This document shows, piece by piece, positions 1-8,884 of a stretch of DNA of 55,112 nucleotides. The stretch is from Bacillota bacterium (GTDB taxonomy: Bacteria > Bacillota > UBA4882 > UBA8346). The stretch's first letter is position 1. Each line of letters opens with the position of its first letter. The notes under the pieces are model-generated. The model was not told the origin of the DNA, did no database searches, and worked only from the letters and a program-made list of their open reading frames with translations. A program made the position numbers and the translations under genes. Location of the stretch: the NCBI GenBank assembly GCA_023429995.1, contig JAEZCE010000097.1, positions 1 through 55,112 of the forward strand. Direction: 5' to 3'.

Positions 1-90
1 TCTCCCCACCAGCAATATTGTTTTTCAGACCTGCAATATAGTTTCTCCCATCCGCAATGTTGTTTTGTTCATCCGCAAAATCATTTCTCT
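1..90. repeat. Imperfect 21-22 bp tandem repeat at window edge
   Basis: About four units of 21-22 bp run off the left edge. On the plus strand each begins CCNGCAATATTG or CCGCAATGTTG, followed by a T-rich half. On the minus strand the units read as 7-codon repeats of the type Met-x4-Leu-Arg until a TGA. No recognisable gene surrounds them, so coding status is uncertain. Confidence 0.5.
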
Positions 91-138
91 CCTCTTTTGA
101 TATTTTTCAGCGGGAAATGCAAAAAAAATTTCAAAAAT

Positions 139-175
139 AAAAAAACGCGGGTCCGGTAACAACTTCGCGTTTTTA
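139..175. terminator. Probable bidirectional terminator
   Basis: An AAACGCG/CGCGTTT stem encloses a 16-nt loop and is flanked by an A-run on one side and a T-run on the other, so it could act on either strand. Nothing identifiable is transcribed into it within the window. Confidence 0.45.
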
Positions 176-366
176 ATAAAAAGCCTTTCGGATACCAACT
201 CCGGCAAACCAATCGTTCCCTGCCGAGGCCAGGGAATGGGATTCTGAACGCCTATTTCACCCAACCCCTTCCGTCATCCTTTATCTAGGCCAACCTCTTC
301 CCATCAATAAACCTAAACGTAAAACTTTTTTCCGGTTCAAGCGTCTTTCTCCAGGAAGAAGGGCCG

Positions 367-690
367 CTCTCATCGCTTAGTACCCCGCACTCACCGCCTC
401 GGGCTTTTTTCCCACCGCCTAGTACCCCGCGCTCACCGCCTCGGGCTTTTTTCTCTCCGCCTAGTACCCCTCATTCATCGCCTCAATCTTTTTTCTCTCC
501 GCCTAGTACTCCGCACTTATCGCCTGGGGCTTTTTTCTCACCGCTTAGTACCCCGCTTTCATCGCCTCAATCTTTTTTCTCTCCGCCCAGTACCCCGCAC
601 TTATCGCCTCGGGCTTTTTTCTCTCCGCTTAGTACCCCGCTTTCATCGCCTCAATCTTTTTTCTCTCCGCCGGGCACTCCGCTGCGGACC
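367..690. repeat. 42-bp tandem repeat array, about 7.5 units
   Basis: The word G-C-Y-Y-A-G-T-A-C recurs at 375, 417, 459, 501, 543, 585 and 627, with a degenerate unit at 669, an exact 42-bp period. Each plus-strand unit contains a CCCCG tract, then CGCCTCRRKC and a run of about six T. Because 42 is divisible by three, the minus strand reads as a 14-residue unit like AERKKIEAMKAGY, but most units end in an in-frame stop (TAC TAA or TAC TAG). The array lies just downstream of the PTS polyol operon terminator. It is either a non-coding minisatellite or a decayed repeat protein. Confidence 0.85.
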
Positions 691-756
691 GAATGGCTCC
701 CCCGATGGAAATTCACCCCCAACCCTTCTTTGCGCTCCCCCGCTATCCAGCGGCAT

Positions 757-784
757 AAAAAAAATCCCGGTATCATCCAGGATT
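757..784 (-). terminator. Rho-independent terminator of the PTS polyol operon
   Basis: Read on the minus strand, AATCCTGG pairs with CCGGGATT (one G-U pair) around a 6-nt loop, followed directly by a T-run. It lies about 50 bp past the stop of the last operon gene. Confidence 0.8.
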
Positions 785-833
785 TTAGCCCTTGCTCGAA
801 AGCGCATTCTTATGGTAAATCCCGGCCCCACAG

Positions 834-2090
834 CTATTTCCAGTTTTCCAGCAAATATCTTTCCGCCTCCACGCACCATAAGCCGTGATTGGCTCCGGTA
901 ATTTCAGCCAGCCTGGCAAAGCGGGGGTCCGTCTTCCCCTTGACCTCAAAATCCTCAATCGCCGTCAGTTCCATATTAATATTGGTATAGATCAGTTTTT
1001 TACCGGCCGGAACCTCGGGCAGTCTCAGGGTGGCCTCGGCCGCGCTGTCCAAGCCGCCGATATGGGTCACCATCACCGCCGGATGAATCCGGTTTTGTTC
1101 CGTAAGGCGCAAGGATTCGATCATATCATCGGTATTGCCGCCGGTGGTGCCGACAATATGGGAAGAATTATAGTGCACATTATAAAAATTGCACAATGCC
1201 GAAAACTTGACATCGGTGGGTCCGGCAAAGAAATTGAGGCAGCCGTCCCTTCCCAGAATCTGGTCTCCCTGCTCAACAGCAGCCGCCACCGGCGCGAAAA
1301 CAAACACATCATCAAAACCCGTTCCCCCGGTTAACTCCCGCAAATGGGCGGGCGCATCCGCTAAATCCCTGGTATTGACGAAAGCGAGTTCAATACCTTC
1401 CGCTTTGATCTGCTCCGGCGGGAAAATCGCCTCGGCCCTGGCCAGCCGTTTGGCGTCAATATCGGTCACCACGATCATCCCCGGCCGGCGCGGGGAATGC
1501 AACGCGTAATCGATGGCACCCAGGCCCATGGGGCCGGCTCCGGCAAGGATCGCCAGTTTTCCGCCTTCCACGATTCCCATCCGGTGTTCATAACAACCCA
1601 TGGTCGTATGATAACTGGCATGAAAAGCCCCGATAATGCAAGACATCGGTTCGGCCAGCGAAGCGTCAAAATAGCTCTCACCGTCATATTTCAACAAACA
1701 TCCCAGCTCCATGACCTCTTGCGGCATAATAACATAAGTGGCCGCGCCGCCGCAATACCGGTAGGAATACCCCGGCGAATCCATGCTACCCTTATAGTTT
1801 AAGGCAGGTTGCATGGAAAATTTTTGGCCCGCTTCAAATTGATGCCGCCATTTGGCCCCGACCTGAATGATATTCCCGGCCATTTCGTGACCGATAATAA
1901 CCGGATGGGTGGCGATATCCTTGGGAACCCTTTTATGGTCGCTGCCCAGTACGGCTGCCTTGTAGCTCGACATGCAGATACTGTCGGAAATGACCTGAAC
2001 CAATATTTCATCTTCCTGTAGCGCCGGTAATTCAAATTCCTCCAACCGTAAATCCTTTTTGCCGTACAATCTTACCGCTCTGGTCTTCAT
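834..2090 (-). CDS. Zinc-type medium-chain alcohol dehydrogenase, SorE-like polyol-phosphate dehydrogenase
   Basis: A 418-residue MDR-superfamily oxidoreductase most like L-sorbose-1-phosphate reductases (SorE). It has an N-terminal GroES-like domain with an IGHEMAG segment, followed by a Rossmann domain with AGAGPMGLGAIDYA and an acidic strand end (VVTDID) suited to NAD(H). The start is the ATG at 2090, which overlaps the stop of the sugar kinase gene as ATGA, so translation is probably coupled; a longer reading to 2129 would intrude on that gene. As last gene of a PTS polyol operon with no mtlD, it probably oxidises the imported polyol phosphate to a ketose phosphate for the adjacent kinase. 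The fold is firm; substrate and regiochemistry are inferred. Confidence 0.85.
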   Translation of the reverse strand: MKTRAVRLYGKKDLRLEEFELPALQEDEILVQVISDSICMSSYKAAVLGSDHKRVPKDIATHPVIIGHEMAGNIIQVGAKWRHQFEAGQKFSMQPALNYKGSMDSPGYSYRYCGGAATYVIMPQEVMELGCLLKYDGESYFDASLAEPMSCIIGAFHASYHTTMGCYEHRMGIVEGGKLAILAGAGPMGLGAIDYALHSPRRPGMIVVTDIDAKRLARAEAIFPPEQIKAEGIELAFVNTRDLADAPAHLRELTGGTGFDDVFVFAPVAAAVEQGDQILGRDGCLNFFAGPTDVKFSALCNFYNVHYNSSHIVGTTGGNTDDMIESLRLTEQNRIHPAVMVTHIGGLDSAAEATLRLPEVPAGKKLIYTNINMELTAIEDFEVKGKTDPRFARLAEITGANHGLWCVEAERYLLENWK

Positions 2091-3052
2091 TGTTTCTGCC
2101 ATCCTTTGCTTAAAGTGGTATGAATACATTCCATGGTTACCTGTTTCTCCAATTCGACAATGGTTTGATATTCGGCGGCCTGCGATCCCGATGTCATTAC
2201 ATTGGCCGTACCGGCGGCCACTGCCAGCCGGATCGCCTTTTCAAAGTCATCGCCTCTTTCAAGGGAGTATGCAAGGGCGGCCACCATTGAATCTCCGGCG
2301 CCCACCGTACTTTTAACTTCTACATTCATCCCGTGGGCCAGCATCGAGTAATCCCGATTGACGAAAATGGCTCCCTTCGCTCCCAGGGAAACCACGATCT
2401 GTTCAATACCGTATTGCTCGAGTAATCCGCGGGCCAATTTTTCTCCTTGACGAATATCCTGAATCTCCGTTCCAAAAAAGCTTTCCAACTCGTGGATATT
2501 CGGTTTGACCAGAAAAGGACCCGCCGCGATACCGCGTTTGAGCAATTCACCGTCGGCATCCAAAATCGTGAGGGCGCCTTTCTCTTTGGCCTCAGCAATC
2601 CATTCCCCATAAATACCCTTATCGGCGTTGACCGGGACGCTGCCGGAAAAGACCACCACCGAATCTTTTCCCAGATCACCAAGGACCTTTCGTTTCAAAG
2701 TCGTCATATCTTCGCCGGAGACCTCGGGACCCGGTTCATTGATATCGGTATTGGTTTTTTTACTAGGGTCAATCACTTTCAGATTGGTACGGGTCTCTCT
2801 TTTGATGAAATGAAAATCATTGTCGATCCCGATATGGTCTAAGTAATCTTTAATGAAATTTCCGGAATTGCCGCCTAAAATCCCCACGGCTTTGCTCTTT
2901 CCACCCAGGCTCCGAATCACTTTGGAAACATTGATTCCTTTTCCGCCGGCGTCATAGCGCAGCGAGGACACCCGGTTGACGTTTCCGACCTCAAAATCGG
3001 CGATTTCTACCGTTTTATCAACGGCCGGATTGAGTGTAATGGTAATAATCAT
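2087..3052 (-). CDS. fruK: PfkB-family 1-phosphofructokinase / tagatose-6-phosphate kinase
   Basis: A 321-residue ribokinase-fold kinase of the FruK/LacC subgroup, the usual length. It begins MIITITLNPAVDKT, typical of FruK. It has the N-terminal GGKGINVSKV sugar-binding signature and the C-terminal catalytic GAGDSMVAAL with the base Asp. FruK phosphorylates fructose-1-phosphate to fructose-1,6-bisphosphate; LacC does the same to tagatose-6-phosphate. Sequence alone does not settle which, and FruK is favoured by the N-terminus. It sits between mtlR and the Zn dehydrogenase and overlaps the latter by ATGA, so the two probably act in sequence. The gene symbol is provisional. Confidence 0.85.
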   Translation of the reverse strand: MIITITLNPAVDKTVEIADFEVGNVNRVSSLRYDAGGKGINVSKVIRSLGGKSKAVGILGGNSGNFIKDYLDHIGIDNDFHFIKRETRTNLKVIDPSKKTNTDINEPGPEVSGEDMTTLKRKVLGDLGKDSVVVFSGSVPVNADKGIYGEWIAEAKEKGALTILDADGELLKRGIAAGPFLVKPNIHELESFFGTEIQDIRQGEKLARGLLEQYGIEQIVVSLGAKGAIFVNRDYSMLAHGMNVEVKSTVGAGDSMVAALAYSLERGDDFEKAIRLAVAAGTANVMTSGSQAAEYQTIVELEKQVTMECIHTTLSKGWQKQ

Positions 3053-3079
3053 TTTTTGCCCCTTAAAACGTAGTGGTAG

Positions 3080-5215
3080 TCAGTTCAGAAAATACTTATT
3101 ATACTTGATTTTGTAGAACTCATCCAAAACATTGGCCAGTCCATCCAAGTCCTCTTCCGGTGTTCCATGGATTAAAAGCGCGATAAAATCGGGTTTTTCA
3201 ATCAGGGTTTCATTGACGAAACTGACCGTCTCCAGCAAATAGGGGTTACAGTTTTGCGGCGCCGCGATCACAATTCCCACGCGGGCGCGGACCTGTTCCC
3301 CCTGTAGGTTTGTAGCCATAAACCCCTTATCCAGCTTGAGCACTCCGAAATAAAGATGCTCGACCGCTTCCGTCCGGCAATGCAACAACAATATCCCACG
3401 TTCAGCAATATAGGTGCCGCCCTTGGCTTCTCTTTCCAAAAACGCCGCTGCCAACCTTTCCCGGTTGGCAGCGGTCAATGGGAAATCCCCGCTGACTTCG
3501 GAAATTAAGGCCTCGATATTCCCGGCCCGGGGATTTTCTTTCACGAAAAAATGATCCAGAATCTCGGTGACCGCCTGCCCATACTGGTTTAATTCTTGCA
3601 TTTTGTCCTTAAGATTCAGTACATTTTTCCGAAATTGCGGCCGAAGGGAAGGAGTTGCCTTCATGTGTTCCAGCAATTGAAGGAGGTTCCGTTTGTCCTC
3701 CTCAAAAAGGAGCGGGTTTACCATCACCACCGGTACGGGACTTTTGGCGATACCCACCGTGGAAATAATCAATTCGATTCCCTGTTCCCGCAGCCAGTCT
3801 TCTTCAATATCCAGGGCCGAGGTAACCTCAACGATATCAATATTTTCAAATTCCTTTTCGATTTTGGCCGCCAGCAGCCGGGAAGTTCCGATGCCGGTTG
3901 CGCAGGCAATGGCCGTCCGGTAAACGTGTCGGGTTACGATTTCGTTTTTCTCGATCGCCGCCCCAAGATGCATTGCAATATAAGCGATCTCCGCTTCCGG
4001 TATTTTCATGTCGATTTGTTTTTCAATACCCGCCACACATTGGGCCGCCAATGCCAGCAACTTGGGATAGTGGGCTTTAATGGAATCGTAAAGCGGATTC
4101 CGAATTTCCAATTTCATCCGCAACCTGCTCAAAGCCGGCCCCAAATGATTGACCAGTCCGCTGAATAGTTTTTCGTTTTGGGACAGCAACTTACCGGTCG
4201 CCGCTTCCGCAACCCCGATAATTTCATTGGCGAACTTCAGGAGATCTTCATCTTCAACGGTATTACGAGCGAGAGCGCCGCTGATCGCCCTGTTTTTGGT
4301 CCCTTTAATATGCATTGCAATATAGCCGATTTCATCCTCGGGAATCTTGATCGCAAACAGGCTTTCCATTTCCAAGGCCAGCCTGGCCGCGGAGGCATAC
4401 TCCTTGCTCGGTTTCAACTCTTCCATAAACTGCCGGTTGATGACGATATCTTCATTTTGCGTAATTCGTTGAATCGCGATCGCCAGGTGCACGATCAGTC
4501 CCACATAGGCGCTATCGGCCAGTTTTTGCCCGGTATTTTCCTCCAGGCCCCGGATTAATTTTTCCAACTGGTGGATGGTATTGTTATTGAGCAAGTTTAA
4601 CAGGCGGTTTCTGGCCAGCAACTCCGTATGGCTTACCGGTACGGGCTGTTTGATATTATTCCCCTCAAGCAGGCCGAACAGGTAATTTTCGTTGATATTT
4701 TCATAGATTAAACGAATCATGCCTTTGCGGATATCTTCTTCTTCCCCGGTGATATAAACTCCCAAACCTTGTTTTCTTACCAGAGTCAATTGATGCTGAT
4801 TCAACCATTCTTCAACCTTATCCAAATCGTTGCTGACGGTGCCCTCGGTGATATTCAGCGTCTTCGCGAAGGTATACAATTTAACCGGCTCCTGGTTTTG
4901 CAACAATTCACCGCAGATAATGGTTTGGCGCTCCTTGGGCGTATAGAGCCGTTCTTCTTTTTCCTCTCCCAAAAGATGAATGATTGCTTCGCGGTCTTCC
5001 CGGCTTCCATAAACCTTAATGCCGACGCCGGCCTTTTTTACTAACTTACAGCCTTTTTTGGCCAGCCATTCCTGGACGGCCGGCAATTCCCGAAGCACGG
5101 TCCGGCTGCTGATTCCAAGACCTCTGGCAATTTCGGTCACGGTGATATAATCGCTCTCATTGCAGATGCGCTGCAAAATACTTTTAACTCTTAATTGAAT
5201 TGTAGCTTCCTGCAT
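3080..5215 (-). CDS. mtlR: PRD-containing PTS regulator of the MtlR type
   Basis: A 711-residue activator/antiterminator-like regulator. In order: an N-terminal HTH (about 1-60), an Mga-type HTH (80-150), PRD1 with His243 and His302, PRD2 with His357 and His416, an EIIB-like domain with Cys438 in IACATGIGTSR, and an EIIA-like domain with His612 in LLLHCRTEAVEH. This is the architecture of mannitol operon activators, whose activity is set by phosphorylation from HPr and the cognate EII. The start is the ATG at 5215, preceded by AGGAGGG three bases upstream; an in-frame extension to 5311 would run through the mtlA-mtlR hairpin and is rejected. It probably activates this operon. Confidence 0.93.
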   Translation of the reverse strand: MQEATIQLRVKSILQRICNESDYITVTEIARGLGISSRTVLRELPAVQEWLAKKGCKLVKKAGVGIKVYGSREDREAIIHLLGEEKEERLYTPKERQTIICGELLQNQEPVKLYTFAKTLNITEGTVSNDLDKVEEWLNQHQLTLVRKQGLGVYITGEEEDIRKGMIRLIYENINENYLFGLLEGNNIKQPVPVSHTELLARNRLLNLLNNNTIHQLEKLIRGLEENTGQKLADSAYVGLIVHLAIAIQRITQNEDIVINRQFMEELKPSKEYASAARLALEMESLFAIKIPEDEIGYIAMHIKGTKNRAISGALARNTVEDEDLLKFANEIIGVAEAATGKLLSQNEKLFSGLVNHLGPALSRLRMKLEIRNPLYDSIKAHYPKLLALAAQCVAGIEKQIDMKIPEAEIAYIAMHLGAAIEKNEIVTRHVYRTAIACATGIGTSRLLAAKIEKEFENIDIVEVTSALDIEEDWLREQGIELIISTVGIAKSPVPVVMVNPLLFEEDKRNLLQLLEHMKATPSLRPQFRKNVLNLKDKMQELNQYGQAVTEILDHFFVKENPRAGNIEALISEVSGDFPLTAANRERLAAAFLEREAKGGTYIAERGILLLHCRTEAVEHLYFGVLKLDKGFMATNLQGEQVRARVGIVIAAPQNCNPYLLETVSFVNETLIEKPDFIALLIHGTPEEDLDGLANVLDEFYKIKYNKYFLN

Positions 5216-5255
5216 ATACCCTCCTAAAAAAACCAAGGGATAGTTCAAAGGCTTT

Positions 5256-5313
5256 CCATGAAAACTCCGCTTTGGGCAGTTTTTCTTAAAACCGCCCAAA
5301 ACAGAGTCCATGG
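5256..5313 (-). promoter_or_regulatory. Nested hairpin between mtlA and mtlR
   Basis: TTTGGGC (5271-5277) pairs with GCCCAAA (5294-5300), stacked on GTTTT/AAAAC inside and CCATG/CATGG outside. No strong T-run follows, so it looks more like an mRNA-stability or processing element tuning the transmembrane protein relative to its regulator than a terminator. Confidence 0.5.
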
Positions 5314-5347
5314 AACAATTTAATAATACTTCAGGGAACCGCCATGC

Positions 5348-6775
5348 CTATTTTTGAGAAAACCTTTCCACCAATTGATCATACTCCGGAGCGTTGACAA
5401 AATTCTTGATCGAAATATGCTCGGCATGAGGGGCCATGCTTTTAGCCCGTTCACTCAAACTTTCATGGGTAATCACAATGTCGGCATCGGCGGGAATATC
5501 CTCGATCGCGCAATGGGTCACTTCAATTTTCAGTCCCGCCTTGGTCAGCTTATTGCGGAGCATCGAAGCGCTCATGGCGCTGGAACCCATTCCGGCGTCA
5601 CAGGCAACCACGATTTTGTTGACCGCTGATTTGACATTAAGCCCTTTACTGGCCGCTTTCATCTCCTTCACCGCGCTTTGGGCCTCGCTTAACTCCTGGC
5701 CGGAAAATTCCTTGGAGCGCTTAATCAATACCGAGGCGATTAAGAAGGAGACAACGAACGATACCAATACTCCGAACAACACCGGGAGCAGTCCGCCCCT
5801 GGGCGCCATGACAATGTAGGCAAAGATGCTGCCGGGCGCCGGGGGAGCAATCAAGCCCGCTCCGAACAGTCCAAAGGTGAATACTCCGGACATTCCTCCC
5901 AAAATGACCGGAATTAACAGGATCGGGTTCATCAGGACATACGGGAAGTAAATTTCATGAATACCGCCTAAAAAGTGAATGATAATCGCTCCGGGCGCGG
6001 ACTGTTTGGCCATTCCTTTTGAAAACAAAGCGTAAGCCAATAAAATACCAAGGCCGGGGCCAGGATTGGATTCCAGCATAAAGAAAATCGATTTACCCGC
6101 CGCGGCAGCTTGCTGAATCCCCAGGGGCGAAAGCACCCCGTGATTTATCGCATTATTTAAAAACAGGATTTTGGCCGGTTCGATGAAAATACTCGCCAGG
6201 GGCAACAATCCGGCCTCAACAATGCTTTTAACCACATTGCCGAATGCCGCGGTGGCCGCGGCGACAACCGGGCCGAATACCACCAAGCCCGCACAGGCCA
6301 AGAGCATTCCGATAATGCCGTCGGCGAAATTATTGACCAGCATTTCAAATCCGGCCGGTATCTTGCCGGTAGTGAACGTTTCCAACTTTTTGATGATGTA
6401 GCCGCCCAACGGACCCACGATCATGGCGCCCAAAAACATCGGAGTTCCTTCGGCCAGATTCTTGGCGCCGCCGGCGCCCATGATGATTCCAAAGGTCGCC
6501 ACGGCGCCGACAACTCCCCCGCGATGACCGGCGATGGCCCGGCCTCCGGTATAACCAATTAAAAGCGGCAACAACACTCTTAACATCGGATCGACGAGCT
6601 GAGCCAGGGTCTTATTGGGAAGCCAGCCGACTCCGATAAATAGTACCGTAATCAATCCCCAAGCAATAATCGCCCCGATATTGGGGAGTATCATGCCACT
6701 GATAAACCGTCCGAATCTTTGAACCTTATCTTTGAAACTGGTCTGGGAAGATAATGCGGTCATACTGGTACTCAC
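5348..6775 (-). CDS. mtlA: PTS mannitol-type permease EIICB
   Basis: A 475-residue membrane permease of the mannitol PTS family. The IIC domain (about 15-350) is hydrophobic and carries the conserved GGIHEIYFPYV loop near residue 271. A short linker leads to a IIB domain (about 383-475) whose phosphocysteine is Cys392 in VACDAGMGSSAM. There is no fused IIA; that is encoded separately by the first gene of the operon. It transports and phosphorylates a hexitol, most simply D-mannitol to mannitol-1-phosphate. Because the operon lacks an obvious mtlD, another hexitol or pentitol cannot be excluded. Confidence 0.95.
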   Translation of the reverse strand: MSTSMTALSSQTSFKDKVQRFGRFISGMILPNIGAIIAWGLITVLFIGVGWLPNKTLAQLVDPMLRVLLPLLIGYTGGRAIAGHRGGVVGAVATFGIIMGAGGAKNLAEGTPMFLGAMIVGPLGGYIIKKLETFTTGKIPAGFEMLVNNFADGIIGMLLACAGLVVFGPVVAAATAAFGNVVKSIVEAGLLPLASIFIEPAKILFLNNAINHGVLSPLGIQQAAAAGKSIFFMLESNPGPGLGILLAYALFSKGMAKQSAPGAIIIHFLGGIHEIYFPYVLMNPILLIPVILGGMSGVFTFGLFGAGLIAPPAPGSIFAYIVMAPRGGLLPVLFGVLVSFVVSFLIASVLIKRSKEFSGQELSEAQSAVKEMKAASKGLNVKSAVNKIVVACDAGMGSSAMSASMLRNKLTKAGLKIEVTHCAIEDIPADADIVITHESLSERAKSMAPHAEHISIKNFVNAPEYDQLVERFSQK

Positions 6776-6872
6776 TTTTTTTCTCCTCCTCTTTTTCCAT
6801 TACTCAATCTATCCTTAAATAGCTTCCCTCTCATCTAGAATCAAGGGAGTATTCCAAGGCGGGGGCTGATGT

Positions 6873-7139
6873 TTATAAGTCCTTCAGTTCCTTTTCAAAA
6901 AACTGTTCCATTCTTTCCATGGCCTGGGCCTGATCCGCCCCGGAAATTGAAATTTCCACATTTTTCCCCGCTTCCACACCCAGGGTCATCACTGCGATCA
7001 GGCTGGAGAGGGGTACGGTTTTTTCATGATACTTCATGGTGATGCTGGATTGATAACCTCCCGCCAGGGACACCAATAAGGCGGCCGGTCTGGCATGCAA
7101 CCCAATGGGAGAAGTGATTGTAAACGTTTTAGTCAACAT
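6873..7139 (-). CDS. ptsH: HPr phosphocarrier protein
   Basis: An 88-residue HPr. The EI-dependent phosphorylation site is His15 in GLHARPA, and the regulatory site Ser46 is present in VPLSSLIAVMTLG, so this HPr could also serve HPr kinase and CcpA-type catabolite repression. Its start overlaps the end of ptsI by 11 bp, implying coupled translation. Having ptsH inside a sugar-specific operon is unusual: it is either the only HPr of a PTS-poor organism or a dedicated copy. Confidence 0.96.
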   Translation of the reverse strand: MLTKTFTITSPIGLHARPAALLVSLAGGYQSSITMKYHEKTVPLSSLIAVMTLGVEAGKNVEISISGADQAQAMERMEQFFEKELKDL

Positions 7140-8862
7140 TGAACTGCCCCTTTATATAATTTGCGATCTGATTTGCTTCCTTCATTTCCATGACTTTCCC
7201 CGCGATTTCCCGGGCCTTTTGAAAGGATAGTTTGCGGATCATTCCTTTAATGGAGGGAATTGCCGAAGCGGCCATTGAAAACTCATCAAGCCCAAGCCCC
7301 AGTAAAACCAGGGCATTTTCGGCCCCGGAAGCCATTTCGCCGCACATGCCCACCGAAATCCCGGCCTGATGACCGGCATCGATTATCCTTTTAATGGATC
7401 GCAAAACCCCGATATGCAAAGGATTGTATAGATAACTGATCGTTTCGTTCATCCGATCCACCGCCAGGGTGTATTGACACAAATCATTGGTTCCGATACT
7501 GAAAAAGTCGGCCTCTGCGGCCAGTAAATCGGCAATCATGACGGCGGCGGGTGTTTCCACCATGATACCCACTGGAATATTGGGATCAAACGGAATGGCC
7601 TGCCCTTCCATTTCCCGCTTCACTTCCGCCATGATTTCTTTCGCCGCCCGCAATTCTTCAAGGCCGGAAATCATGGGAAACATCACTTTTATTTTTCCAA
7701 AAGCGCTTGCCCTCAAGATGGCCCGTAATTGGGTCTTAAATAGTTGCTTCTCTTTTAGACAAATCCGGATCGCCCGGTATCCCAAAAAGGGGTTCATTTC
7801 CGGCGGAATATCGATATTTTGGGGTTGCTTGTCGCCCCCTACGTCCATGGTCCGGATGACGCAAGGCCGCTTGCCCATAATTTCCGCAGCCCTTTTGTAG
7901 GCCCGAAATTGTTCTTCTTCATCCGGCAGTTGCTTCCGTCCCAGGTAAAGGAATTCGGTCCGGAAAAGCCCGATACCGTCACCGCCGTTTTCGAGAACCC
8001 CCAAGGCCTCATCCGGTCTGCCAATGTTTCCGGCCAATTCGATTTTGACGCCATCCGTCGTCTGGGCCGGTTCATCTTTTAATTTGGCGATTTCCCTGGT
8101 TTTTTCACCCTGCAGCCGTAATTTCCCCTCATATTCCCTGATTTCTTCCGGATCAGGATTTACAATGACCACACCCGCCGCACCGTCCGCAATCACAGTC
8201 GTTCCTGCGGAAATACGCCGGATATCCCCGCCGCATCCCACGATGGCCGGTATTCCCAGAGTTCTGGCCACAATCGCGGTATGAGAGGTAACGCCCCCTT
8301 TTTCCAGGGCAATGCCTTTAATATGTCCGGCGTCCAGAGATACGGTCTCTGCCGGTGACAAATCCTCGGCAATCAAGATCACGTTCTCCTCCAGCCGGGC
8401 CAGATTCATTCTTCCCCTTCCCAAAAGCGCGTCCATTATATGTTTCCCCACATTGACCATGTCATCGGCGCGTTGTTTCATATACTCATTATCAATGGCC
8501 GCAAACATCTCCCGGATTTTGTCAACAGCCTTCAAAACAGCGGCTTCGCTCGCTAATAACTCAATTTTGATATTGGTCTGCACCATCTCGCTGAAAAGCG
8601 GGTCGCGAATCAACATTTGATACGCCTCAAATACCAACGACTCGTTTTCTCCCAGTACCCCGGCAGCGCTATTTTTTATCGTTTTAAGATACTCTTCCGC
8701 AGTGGCTAAAGCATCTCCAAACCGCTTCAGTTCATTTTCAATTTCATCGCCGGTTATTTTCCTGCCGGCAAATTGAGCGAGATTCTCCGTTCCTTTATAT
8801 ACCAACGCCTTACCGATCCCGATTCCCGGCGAAGCCGGAATCCCTTTAATCATCACGACCAC
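7129..8862 (-). CDS. ptsI: PTS enzyme I
   Basis: A 577-residue phosphoenolpyruvate-protein phosphotransferase of normal length. The phosphohistidine is in GGVTSHTAIVAR (His194 from the first start), followed by a PEP-binding TIM barrel with MDVGGDKQP and the active-site Cys in SVGMCGEMA. Two starts are possible: GTG at 8862, with AGGGA seven bases upstream, or ATG at 8853, preceded by AGGTGG. It donates phosphate from PEP to HPr. The gene lies between the EIIA gene (22-bp gap) and ptsH. Confidence 0.96.
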   Translation of the reverse strand: MVVMIKGIPASPGIGIGKALVYKGTENLAQFAGRKITGDEIENELKRFGDALATAEEYLKTIKNSAAGVLGENESLVFEAYQMLIRDPLFSEMVQTNIKIELLASEAAVLKAVDKIREMFAAIDNEYMKQRADDMVNVGKHIMDALLGRGRMNLARLEENVILIAEDLSPAETVSLDAGHIKGIALEKGGVTSHTAIVARTLGIPAIVGCGGDIRRISAGTTVIADGAAGVVIVNPDPEEIREYEGKLRLQGEKTREIAKLKDEPAQTTDGVKIELAGNIGRPDEALGVLENGGDGIGLFRTEFLYLGRKQLPDEEEQFRAYKRAAEIMGKRPCVIRTMDVGGDKQPQNIDIPPEMNPFLGYRAIRICLKEKQLFKTQLRAILRASAFGKIKVMFPMISGLEELRAAKEIMAEVKREMEGQAIPFDPNIPVGIMVETPAAVMIADLLAAEADFFSIGTNDLCQYTLAVDRMNETISYLYNPLHIGVLRSIKRIIDAGHQAGISVGMCGEMASGAENALVLLGLGLDEFSMAASAIPSIKGMIRKLSFQKAREIAGKVMEMKEANQIANYIKGQFNVD

Positions 8863-8884
8863 CTGTCTTCCCTCTGGATAAGGC

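Noticed and set aside
367..690. 42-bp repeats considered as a CRISPR array
   Set aside because: Units are contiguous and similar along their whole length; there are no unique spacers.
2090..2129. Upstream start for the Zn dehydrogenase
   Set aside because: It would overlap the kinase gene by 43 bp, whereas the ATG at 2090 forms an ATGA overlap and starts the conserved N-terminus.
3596..4168. 190-codon plus-strand frame inside mtlR
   Set aside because: Antisense shadow of a well-supported regulator.
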